NCBI RefSeq assembly: GCF_021654775.1
Contig: NZ_AP025343.1
Span: forward strand, 6,105,501-6,169,500
Origin: Paenibacillus azoreducens
GTDB taxonomy: Bacteria; Bacillota; Bacilli; Paenibacillales; Paenibacillaceae
Length of the DNA: 64,000 nucleotides
Direction of reading: 5' to 3'
Position 1 is the first letter of the stretch, and every line of letters begins with the position of its first letter. A model generated the notes under the pieces. That model saw only the letters and a list, made by a program, of their open reading frames with translations. It searched no databases and was not told the origin of the DNA. Of the stretch, positions 57,009 to 64,000 are shown piece by piece. The position numbers and the translations under genes are program-made.

Positions 57009-57036
57009 GTCAGAAACACTCCTTAAGGGAAAAGAG

Positions 57037-57074
57037 GAATGCGTAACATCCAGCTCATCCGGTGTTACGCATTT
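57037..57074 (-). terminator. hairpin between tyrDC and pdxK
   Basis: AATGCGTAACA / TGTTACGCATT with a 14-base loop and a CTCTTTTCCC run on the minus strand. It could be a partial terminator lowering pdxK and nhaC expression relative to the decarboxylase. Confidence 0.7.
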
Positions 57075-57112
57075 CCCTATTTTTGTTGATTATTAATGGT
57101 TGTTTGCTGGTA

Positions 57113-58990
57113 TTATTCGTTCATTTCGTACATGTAGATTTTTTCAAGTTTTTCTTGCATTGCTTTTTCAATTTTCTCTGCATATTCTTCGAAAGTTGCA
57201 GCGTCATGCGCATACGGAGACAGTGCACAAGCGCGAAGGATAGTGACTTTGCCGGCACGATCCCATTCTTGGTCGGTAAATCCGAGGCTCTTCACGAATT
57301 CCAGCGGGCTGTTGCCATAATCCGGAATAGCGAAGTCCGTATGGGAAGTAATAAATTCATTGCTGTACAGACCGCCTTTGACATAAGAAGCATAATCGAA
57401 GAAGTCATGGTTCAATTTGTTCATTCTCACCAGATCGGTGTTTCCTTCTTCATTAAAGACATAGTCAACCATATTGAAGTCTGGTTTGGTCAATGGATGA
57501 AGCTCAATGATTCTGCCATCGACATTGAATTTCTTGTTCTTCAAGAAATTGTAGAAGCGGTATGCGCCTTCGATGCTGGCACCCATCAATTTACCGAAAC
57601 CTGTAACGTTCAGCGGCAATACTTTATGGGCTGTCCATACAGCGGCTGCCGTTGCGCCGGCTTTGGAACCTTCAAGGATATAAGCACCAAGCAGTGCAGG
57701 AATATCCGCGCCTTTTTCGAATACATAAGTTGCGAAGTAAGAAATCGATTCGCGCATTCTGATGTCGCGGATCGCAATCGCACCAGCAGAGTAAGGAATG
57801 TAACCCATTTTGTGAGGGTCAATTGTAACGGATTCCGCTTTGCTGATGGCTTTGAAGGCATTGTAGATATCCTCAGTCAGCCATTCGTCTTTCAGCTTCA
57901 TATCTGTAAAGATATTGTATTTTTTATATACTTCATCGATTTTGTTGTATTCGATAAATTCATCATTTTCATCGAGGAAAATTGCACGTGCGTAACCGCC
58001 ATATGCAGCATCGATGTGAACGTAATAGTAAATGCCTTCTTTAGCAAGTTTTTCACGCAGTTCGATGATTTTATCAATATGGTCAATTTGGCCTTCTTCC
58101 GTACTTCCGACAACACCTACGACGCCGAGAACCGGAATTTTTTGTTCAGCCAATTCGCGAATGCGTTTTTCGAGTTTGTTGATGTCCATACGATATTCGC
58201 TGTCAACATCGATGGCCTCAACTTGATCCAGACCGATGCCGATGATATCGCCGGCTTTCAACCAGGAATAGTGTTTGGTTTGCGGGATGAGCCATTTACC
58301 AAGCTTTTGCAAGTTTTGACCACTACGAGCGGATTTATCTTTAATTTCATCCATTCTGTCAGCGAGTTTTTCCGTGAGTTCCATAATTTCTTCTGTTGAC
58401 ATATTCAGCAATTCCCATTCGGATTTGCCTTCTACATATTCAGGCGCAACTTCTTTGATCGCCAGCGGAAGGGATTTGATGTTACGTGCATACCACAGAC
58501 CTTCCAAGTTGGCGATGGAGCCGTCGGCGCAAATGTGGCCCCAGCTTTCCCCTGCTTTGTAGCTCATCAGTTTAGCAATTTCATGGCCAACTTCTTCTTC
58601 CATTTGCGACGTACCTGGAGAGGATTCATAAGCCACGTTATTGCCGTTCCAAAGCATTGCTGCTGTATAAGCGATGATGGCCGGCATCAAGGTTTCGGAG
58701 TTCATATGTCCCCAGAAACGGCCTGCGCTATGCCATGGCAGCGATTCGGAACGAAGTTTGGAAGACAATACGTTAAATACGCTGCGTACATGATCGGCTG
58801 TATCCTGGAAGCTCTTTGAACTTTTATCGAAAGGTGTAATCACTGGCAAGTCTTGCGGTTGATAATTTTGACGCCAGCCTACATGCTCGTCAACGACCTT
58901 GAGCAGAACTTCCTTGAACAGATCGACGTTTTCGCCTTTAGAGCCAAGAAACAATGCTTTTAGGTTAATATCAGGAATTTGATAGTTCAT
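57113..58990 (-). CDS. tyrDC: tyrosine decarboxylase (PLP-dependent)
   Basis: 625 residues, the same size as enterococcal and Lactobacillus TyrDC (about 620-626). N-terminal [10 protein letters not shown] and [17 protein letters not shown] are typical. The PLP pocket has [14 protein letters not shown] and the lysine in [18 protein letters not shown]. It removes CO2 from tyrosine to give tyramine, consuming a proton, which aids acid resistance and can generate membrane potential with the exchanger. GGAGG precedes the ATG. Clear low-GC codon use compared with genes left of 54 kb. Other aromatic amino acids might also be substrates. Confidence 0.93.
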   Translation of the reverse strand: MNYQIPDINLKALFLGSKGENVDLFKEVLLKVVDEHVGWRQNYQPQDLPVITPFDKSSKSFQDTADHVRSVFNVLSSKLRSESLPWHSAGRFWGHMNSETLMPAIIAYTAAMLWNGNNVAYESSPGTSQMEEEVGHEIAKLMSYKAGESWGHICADGSIANLEGLWYARNIKSLPLAIKEVAPEYVEGKSEWELLNMSTEEIMELTEKLADRMDEIKDKSARSGQNLQKLGKWLIPQTKHYSWLKAGDIIGIGLDQVEAIDVDSEYRMDINKLEKRIRELAEQKIPVLGVVGVVGSTEEGQIDHIDKIIELREKLAKEGIYYYVHIDAAYGGYARAIFLDENDEFIEYNKIDEVYKKYNIFTDMKLKDEWLTEDIYNAFKAISKAESVTIDPHKMGYIPYSAGAIAIRDIRMRESISYFATYVFEKGADIPALLGAYILEGSKAGATAAAVWTAHKVLPLNVTGFGKLMGASIEGAYRFYNFLKNKKFNVDGRIIELHPLTKPDFNMVDYVFNEEGNTDLVRMNKLNHDFFDYASYVKGGLYSNEFITSHTDFAIPDYGNSPLEFVKSLGFTDQEWDRAGKVTILRACALSPYAHDAATFEEYAEKIEKAMQEKLEKIYMYEMNE

Positions 58991-59071
58991 TGCTTGAGTA
59001 CCTCCATTTATAAAGAAATGATGAGAAATTATTGTATATAAAAGTTTGTTAGCGAAATTTAGTTTGTGAAA

Positions 59072-60481
59072 TTATTCACTCTTCTTCCAGCTTGGCTTCT
59101 TATATTTGTAGATCAGCAGTGCAATACCAACCATGACAACTGTCGCAACGACCTGGTAAATGACATACCCTGTTGAGAAGCTTGCAGGAAGAATGGATGG
59201 CGGTATTAAGCTGACAATAATCGTGATAACAACACTCAGTAAGGATAACAATGCTACGAACCACATCAATCCATTACCTTTATTGCCAAGACGGAATGGT
59301 CTTTCCATATCAGGCGATTTATAACGCAGACGCACGGCGGAAATGGCGATCAGCGCATATACGATACAGTATAGAATCGTTGTTGTAATCGTGATGACCA
59401 AGAAAGCACTGTTAACGTCAGGAACAACGATATACATGACGGAAACCAAGGAAATAACAATCGCTTGGATCAATACGAAGGAAATCGGAATTCCTTTGCT
59501 GTTTCTCTTTTGGAAGAATGGCGGCAAGTTACCGTCTTCTGCGACTTTAATCATCGACTTACTTGGACCAAGTACCCATGCGCTAAGCTGAACAAGAACA
59601 CCGATCAAGATCATCGCGGAAATAATGTTAACGAAAATGGATGGAATACCTAAGTTTTCACAGAAAATCATATATGGCTGCGTAATGTTCGAAAGTTCCA
59701 TTTTGCCCATTGGAACACCGTTCGCAACCGTCAAACCCGCAATCAGGTTGAAAATGACCAGCAGGATTACGGAAGCAATAACCGCAATCGGATAGTTGCG
59801 TTTCGGATTTTCAATATTGTTCGCGTGCACTGAGGAAATCTCAACACCAGCGAAGATAAAGATGATACCGGATAAATAAGCCAAGCTTCCCAAGTCACCA
59901 AGGTTTGGCAGGAGGTCGCCTGCTTTAAAGTTTGCCAAGTAGCCGCTTGGATTAATGCCGTTTTTGATCATATAAGCGACACCAAGCACCACCAGAACAA
60001 CAAAGGGAATATATACCCCGATAATCGAACCCCAGTTACCGGCAATTTTGACCATATCGAACTTCAAGTTCAATAGGGTTACGCCCCAGTAAGAAATGAG
60101 AATGACTGCAAATATAAAGAAGTTATTTGAAGATAAATGTGGAACATTAATTACATAACCGAACAGTACGCCTACAGTCGAAGCAACCATAACCATACCG
60201 AAAAACATTTGGACCCATAAGAGCCACGAGGTTACGAACCCCCATTTTTCCCCCAACGCTTTTTTAACCCAGACTTGCGGGCCACCCTCTTCAGGGAATC
60301 CCGTTGACAGTTCAGCGGACATCAATGCAATCGGAAGTGCAAACAGAATAGCTGCAACCAGCATGTAGAAAATTTGTGTCCAACCGGTAATGGCTAGCGT
60401 TGGCACGCTACGTACAGTACCGAAGAATGCCATCGTGATCCCAATTAACCCGAATAGAGTTAATTTTTTTGAATTGGCCAT
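59072..60481 (-). CDS. tyrP: tyrosine/tyramine antiporter, APC family
   Basis: 469 residues, 12 membrane helices. Typical of glutamate/GABA-like antiporters: FGLIGITMAFFGTVRSVPT, ELSTGFPEEGGPQVWVKKALG, FIFAGVEISSVHANNIENPKRNYP. By position beside tyrDC and TyrP-type residues it should exchange extracellular tyrosine for intracellular tyramine. Starts with AAGGGAG. Its gene opens the decarboxylation operon, about 80 bp before tyrDC. Confidence 0.9.
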   Translation of the reverse strand: MANSKKLTLFGLIGITMAFFGTVRSVPTLAITGWTQIFYMLVAAILFALPIALMSAELSTGFPEEGGPQVWVKKALGEKWGFVTSWLLWVQMFFGMVMVASTVGVLFGYVINVPHLSSNNFFIFAVILISYWGVTLLNLKFDMVKIAGNWGSIIGVYIPFVVLVVLGVAYMIKNGINPSGYLANFKAGDLLPNLGDLGSLAYLSGIIFIFAGVEISSVHANNIENPKRNYPIAVIASVILLVIFNLIAGLTVANGVPMGKMELSNITQPYMIFCENLGIPSIFVNIISAMILIGVLVQLSAWVLGPSKSMIKVAEDGNLPPFFQKRNSKGIPISFVLIQAIVISLVSVMYIVVPDVNSAFLVITITTTILYCIVYALIAISAVRLRYKSPDMERPFRLGNKGNGLMWFVALLSLLSVVITIIVSLIPPSILPASFSTGYVIYQVVATVVMVGIALLIYKYKKPSWKKSE

Positions 60482-60623
60482 AAAGTCTCCCTTCTTTCTC
60501 TCTATTTATCTATCTTTCTAATGCATCCAGAATATGAATAAAACATGAATTAAAATGATTTTGGATACATTCGAAATTCTGAAAATAATATCACCTTTTC
60601 AAGGCGAAGGATGAAATGAATTT

Positions 60624-60637
60624 GTTAATCGATTAAC
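60624..60637. promoter_or_regulatory. perfect palindrome GTTAATCGATTAAC upstream of tyrP
   Basis: A 14-bp perfect palindrome about 145 bp before the tyrP start. The tract between it and tyrP is A/T-rich and could hold the promoter. It is a candidate operator for a regulator of the tyramine operon. It does not match a CcpA cre by spacing. Confidence 0.5.
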
Positions 60638-60685
60638 TTTCACCGCAAGTATACGCCTTGTTTTTTTGTTGTGTCAATTTGGTTC

Positions 60686-60708
60686 AAAACCTTGTCACAT
60701 AAGGTTTT
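60686..60708. terminator. inverted repeat AAAACCTT-7-AAGGTTTT
   Basis: Perfect eight-base arms with T-rich flanks on the plus strand, resembling a terminator for plus-strand transcription or part of a plasmid control region. No plus-strand gene precedes it. Confidence 0.5.
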
Positions 60709-61209
60709 TTTGGTTTTTTCCATAATCTTATTAATAAATACTTTAAAGGTTTTACTACTTCACCGATGAAGGCTTTAAATGATTTACGCTTTTATGGGTT
60801 GAAGCATTTTCAGGGAAAAGTTATGAATATTAATTTATAAAAGTGGATATTTATATATTGATGCCAGTTGATATTTTTAACTTAAAAGATGATGTATTTG
60901 ATCTGCAACCACTCCTTTACGAATGAAAAAATCGGGACATGCCAGTGATTTATGGATGGGGGCACGTTAACTTTATGATGGCTTGTGCAATTACATCTTA
61001 TGAGTGCACATTCTCCCAAGCTGAGGAATGAAGTGGAAGCTCGAGGATAAATTCACGAAAAAGAATAGTTATACGCGAGGAGAAATGAACGCCTTACTTG
61101 GAAGGCCCTGAAATCGCTTTTACAAAAAAAGCAATATCAATCTTGGTTTCTAGTATTTTGCAATTTGTCAAAATTCCGGTGTCGATAAAAAAAGGAAAAA
61201 TAAAACAAT

Positions 61210-61255
61210 AAAAGCCGGTTTTCAGCTGTCTTTCCAGCTTGAAAATCGGCTTTTT
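61210..61255 (-). terminator. terminator after the rep remnant
   Basis: AAAGCCGATTTTCAAGCTGG / CAGCTGAAAACCGGCTTT pairing with few mismatches, followed on the minus strand by T-rich sequence. Stops transcription from tyrS/rep before tyrP. Confidence 0.85.
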
Positions 61256-61296
61256 CGTAACAATCTTTTCACGTAAATTGTGATAAAAATCATAGA

Positions 61297-61992
61297 TTAC
61301 GAAACGGAATGGAGCGGATCATTGCCTTGTTTCCTGACTCCCGGATACCAGTGCAGCATGCTTTTGAAGGCACAGTTGGCAATATCATCATGTATGTCAT
61401 ATTGATTAATATTATATTCAATTTCTGGAAGCAAACGATCCGTCTCTTTTTTTAATAATCTACTATATCCAATCAGTCTGCGTGAAGCAAGTTTTGTATC
61501 ATGATTTGGAATGCGATCCGGTTCATCATGAAGCTTAATTAAAAATTGTTCCATTTTGCAGGCTGCTTCCTGCTGATCGCATCTTCCATTCAGCACATTC
61601 ACCTTTACGGATAATCGATTTTCAGGATCCATGTCAAGCGCTTTGTGCCAAAGAGCCAACCATTCATCATATTTGATGTAATATCTCCCCTGAAAATAAC
61701 TTTTGATTGTCGGCAGTAAGATATGGATGGTCGGGTGATAGACATCTTCGTCTTTTTGGATATCCAACATCCGAAAATAACCAAGCGTTGCTTGTTTAAC
61801 CCGTTTATACTTAAATAATCGGTTAAAGCCGATTAACATCCGGTCAAGTTCTTCATTAATATGTGCGTCGGCAACTTCTCTTAGCCCTAAATCAACCGTA
61901 AGCCAGTTAACCTGCTTAACCCGATTTACTTCCGATATTAAACGATGATTAAAAAATGCAAGCTGTAGCGACCGTCTCCACGAACCAAGCAT
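61297..61992 (-). pseudogene. truncated rolling-circle plasmid replication protein
   Basis: 231 residues similar to Rep proteins of pUB110/pC194-type plasmids: GSWRRSLQLAFFNHRLISEV corresponds to the usual CAWRRSL segment; LIGFNRLFKYKRVKQATLGYFR, VYHPTIHILLPTIKSYFQGR, YIKYDEWLALWHKALDMD and RRLIGYSRLLKKET follow in the normal order. The N-terminal 50-100 residues are missing. The zinc-type cysteines (CPMC) are lost, and the metal-binding HUH motif reads TIH instead of HFH. It should therefore be inactive. It still has a GGAGG site and lies only 46 bp after tyrS. Confidence 0.82.
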
Positions 61993-62038
61993 CTTTAATC
62001 CTCGCCTCCATTTCTAAAAGAGAATAGCTGATAATCAG

Positions 62039-63304
62039 CTATTCTCCGAGTTTCACGAGGTTGTAATTCTTTTTGCCTTTACGAACGATGATAAAGCGGC
62101 CGTCGAAGGAGTTCTCGGTTGTTACGACCATATCCAGATCGGTTACCTTGTCTCCATTTAATGCAATGGCTCCATTGGTGATATCCTCACGCGCTTGACG
62201 CTTGGATGGTTCGATTCCCAAATCAACCAGCCAGTCCACGATGTTTTTGGATTCCTTGGAAGCTTGGAATGTAGGCATTTCTTTGAAGCCTTGTTCGATT
62301 TCGTCAGCTGTCAGCGCCTTGATATCGCCGCTAAACAACGCTTCGGTAATCTTCTTGGCTTGGGCCAGCGCTTCTTCGCCATGTACGAATTTCGTCATTT
62401 CTTCAGCAAGGACCCGCTGCGCTTCACGTTTATGAGGTTCGGTCTGGACCTTCACTTCGAGTGCGTCGATTTCTTCTTTCGTCAAGAACGTGAAGAATTT
62501 CAGGTATTTGATGACATCCCGGTCATCCTGGTTTGCCCAGAACTGGAAGAATTCGAAAGGAGTCGTCTTTTTCGGATCGAGCCAGATGGCGCCGCCTGCC
62601 GTTTTACCGAATTTGGTACCGTCAGCTTTCAGCATCAAAGGAATCGTCAAACCAAAGGCTTTCGCTTCTGAACCTTCTTTTTTACGAATCAAGTCCAGAC
62701 CGGCTGTAATGTTGCCCCATTGATCGGCGCCGCCAATTTGCAATTGAACGTCTTCATGTTTGAACAAATGAAGGAAGTCGATCGACTGAAGAATCTGGTA
62801 CGAGAACTCTGTAAAGGAAATACCCGAATCCAGACGGCTAGCTACAATATCTTTGGCAAGCATCGTATTGACGCTAAAGTTTTTACCGAAATCGCGAAGG
62901 AAATCCAAGATGGTCAGGTCCTTCGTCCAATCGTAGTTGTTCACCATGCGAAGACCTGTATCTCCTTCATTAAGAAACAGTTTCTTCATTTGTGCTGTCA
63001 GTGCATCCACATTCTTTTGCACTTGGTCCATGGTTTGCAGAGTACGTTCTGATGTACGTCCGCTTGGATCACCGATGGTGCCGGTTGCCCCGCCAATCAG
63101 GATTACCGGGCGATGTCCGGCCATCTGGAATCTTTTCAACATCATAAATGGAATCAAGTGGCCAATATGCATGCTGTCACCGGTTGGGTCAACTCCACAG
63201 TACAATGAAATCGACTTCTCGGAAGTAAGTTTACGTAGTCCTTCTGCATCTGTTTGTTGGTTAATCGCGCCGCGCCATTCGAGCTCGTCGATAATGTTCA
63301 TCAT
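62039..63304 (-). CDS. tyrS: tyrosyl-tRNA synthetase
   Basis: 421 residues. Class I motifs: HIGHL near residue 48 and KFGKT (the KMSKS equivalent) near 233; GGADQWGN and YCGVDPTGDS bind tyrosine. A C-terminal S4-like domain ends in KKNYNLVKLGE. It charges tRNA-Tyr. It is preceded by a tyrosine T-box and a good SigA promoter. In the tyramine clusters of lactic acid bacteria a dedicated tyrS also comes first. GAGGAG precedes the ATG. Confidence 0.96.
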   Translation of the reverse strand: MMNIIDELEWRGAINQQTDAEGLRKLTSEKSISLYCGVDPTGDSMHIGHLIPFMMLKRFQMAGHRPVILIGGATGTIGDPSGRTSERTLQTMDQVQKNVDALTAQMKKLFLNEGDTGLRMVNNYDWTKDLTILDFLRDFGKNFSVNTMLAKDIVASRLDSGISFTEFSYQILQSIDFLHLFKHEDVQLQIGGADQWGNITAGLDLIRKKEGSEAKAFGLTIPLMLKADGTKFGKTAGGAIWLDPKKTTPFEFFQFWANQDDRDVIKYLKFFTFLTKEEIDALEVKVQTEPHKREAQRVLAEEMTKFVHGEEALAQAKKITEALFSGDIKALTADEIEQGFKEMPTFQASKESKNIVDWLVDLGIEPSKRQAREDITNGAIALNGDKVTDLDMVVTTENSFDGRFIIVRKGKKNYNLVKLGE

Positions 63305-63343
63305 TGTAGTTCATCTCCTCGGTGAATTTATGATTTAAAAACA

Positions 63344-63600
63344 AAAAAATCGTCTCCTTGTCTATTCTAGACATAGGGACGATTTATTAACCGTGTTACC
63401 ACCCAAATTGCATTAACGGCGCTGCAGCCGCCATTAACACCACTCTCGGCAATGATATCGATTGCCAATCCGCTTAGCGTTACCTAAGATCCTCCAGAGT
63501 GTACTTCGCAATGTTTGTGTGTACCGGGTCTCATCAACCCCCGGCTTTCTGAAACAGTGACAAAATCGCTACTGCGCTCCTTCATTGTGCCATCCAATAT
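63344..63600 (-). promoter_or_regulatory. tyrosine T-box riboswitch
   Basis: On the minus strand the leader starts AAGGAGCGCAGTAGCGA (about 63566-63582). The specifier is TAC (revcomp of 63501-63503) in GCGAAGTACACTC. The T-box is GGGTGGTAACACGG (63391-63404). The terminator AATCGTCCCTATGTC / GACAAGGAGACGATT with a T-run lies at 63344-63385. Uncharged tRNA-Tyr would stabilise the antiterminator and allow tyrS expression. Confidence 0.95.
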
Positions 63601-63612
63601 TAGATTAATGCC

Positions 63613-63641
63613 ATCATAGTGCGTATAAAATCCTTTGTCAA
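63613..63641 (-). promoter_or_regulatory. SigA promoter of tyrS
   Basis: TTGACA (63641-63636) and TATGAT (63618-63613), 17 bp apart, close to consensus and directly ahead of the T-box leader. Confidence 0.9.
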
Positions 63642-63661
63642 CATTTAAAAAATAAATTATT

Positions 63662-63943
63662 TCATCGCCGTGTAACCTTCATATGATGAACAAAGGAGTT
63701 CGATTGCATACATTTCATTCGTTTTGCGGCATCATTGCCGCGAATCACGCTGTTGCAAATCCCACTGTGCAGCATTGAAATTAAAGTCTTAAAATTCAGT
63801 AAATATTCATCTTGCTTGGTGTTCCATAGTAATGTGTATTCAAGCTCCTTTTTATACATTTCATTAAACAAAAGAGTGTAAACACCATGAATCTTCTTGG
63901 ATTTCCCTTGGCACAGCGAGCATCGGCGCGTTTCTTTTTTCAA
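63662..63943 (-). CDS. hypothetical protein with CxxC motif
   Basis: About 93 residues starting with TTG after GAAAGGG. It has CSLCQGKSKKIHGVYTLLF near the front, vaguely like the zinc protein Gin/CsfB, but the second cysteine pair is absent (NEMY), so it may be decayed. Close to the window edge; no clear neighbour. Confidence 0.35.
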   Translation of the reverse strand: MKKETRRCSLCQGKSKKIHGVYTLLFNEMYKKELEYTLLWNTKQDEYLLNFKTLISMLHSGICNSVIRGNDAAKRMKCMQSNSFVHHMKVTRR

Positions 63944-63966
63944 AAACCCTTTCGTTCCCTCTACGC

Positions 63967-64000
63967 TTACAATTCTTCAAGGCAGCCTTGGCAGAAGTGA
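63967..64000 (-). CDS. possible 3' end of a small cysteine-rich gene
   Basis: The last ten codons before a TAA at 63967-63969 read HFCQGCLEEL, a CxxC ending typical of small zinc proteins. Most of the gene lies outside the window. Confidence 0.25.
   Translation of the reverse strand, partial: HFCQGCLEEL

Larger units (their letters stand above)
60482..61209. other. AT-rich regulatory and scar region before tyrP
   Basis: About 730 bp with no sound gene. It should contain the tyrP promoter and the two palindromes listed next. Plus-strand sequence at 61028-61203 reads protein-like if one frameshift is allowed (TKKNSYTRGEMNALLGRP then EIAFTKKAISILVSS), which may be a decayed gene brought with the plasmid. 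Confidence 0.45.

Noticed and set aside
57062..58399. Open frame of 445 codons on the plus strand opposite tyrDC
   Set aside because: It mirrors the codon pattern of tyrDC, has a phenylalanine-rich unnatural composition, no ribosome site and no family resemblance.
60624..60637. GTTAATCGATTAAC as a CcpA cre site
   Set aside because: The spacing between TG and the central CG does not fit the cre consensus.
61297..61992. Intact, functional replication gene
   Set aside because: N-terminal third missing, zinc cysteines and first HUH histidine lost; treated as a remnant.

Overview
The window looks like chromosome of a Paenibacillus-type, spore-forming Firmicute. The evidence is a set of sporulation genes (a Tlp-like partial gene at the left edge, cmpA with a TTG start at 1780, a ydcC-like lipoprotein), the Bacillus-like order ydcC-alr-ndoAI-ndoA, an LplB/LplC/LipO-type sugar importer beside a YesM/YesN two-component pair, a surface protein with three SLH domains, strong AGGAGG ribosome sites, and frequent TTG and GTG starts. 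Nearly all assignments are by reading the proteins; no database search was run.

Layout. 0-5.5 kb: tRNA-Asn and tRNA-Ser on the minus strand with two duplicated tRNA-end units, then sprT, cmpA, a DinB-fold protein, a CGNR zinc-finger regulator and tex. 6-16 kb: GH36 alpha-galactosidase, EndoA toxin and antitoxin, alanine racemase, YdcC-like lipoprotein, an MFS transporter with an ArsR-like regulator, and a polysaccharide deacetylase coupled to a YkoP-like gene. 16-17.4 kb: a gene-free tract with two different minisatellites. 17.4-27 kb: a carbohydrate uptake locus (unrecognised 794-residue probable glycosidase, two permeases, binding lipoprotein, AraC-type response regulator, sensor kinase). 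27-33 kb: TetR regulator with double operator, a DUF4188 protein, and a YcbLMNO-like two-component plus ABC exporter. 33-37 kb: GbsR-like regulator divergent from opuAA-opuAB-opuAC (glycine betaine uptake). 36.7-39.6 kb: three tandem mosaic paralogues of a secreted protein. 39.8-49 kb: UbiA-type prenyltransferase, an AadK-like aminoglycoside adenylyltransferase, gene fragments, a block of diverged repeats, a GDPD-family esterase, a VOC protein, and a flavin reductase plus ring-cleaving dioxygenase pair. 49-53.9 kb: a 1621-residue Ig-like/GHL10/SLH protein.

54.2-63.6 kb holds the most distinctive locus: a tyrosine decarboxylation (tyramine) cluster. Read on the minus strand it runs SigA promoter, tyrosine T-box (specifier TAC), tyrS, a decayed rolling-circle plasmid Rep gene, a tyrosine/tyramine exchanger-type permease, tyrosine decarboxylase, pyridoxal kinase, an NhaC antiporter and a YerC/TrpR-family regulator. 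The core tyrS-tyrDC-tyrP-nhaC is known from Enterococcus and Lactobacillus. Here it carries its own pdxK, which would supply the decarboxylase cofactor, and a plasmid scar, which suggests arrival by transfer.

The window is also unusually rich in small repeats. Family A has nine copies of a modular hairpin element, mostly sitting next to terminators. Family B has two copies with terminal inverted repeats (244 and 82 bp). Family C is a set of diverged units around a TAACGGACA motif. There are also 26-mer and 17-mer minisatellites. None is accompanied by a transposase in the window.
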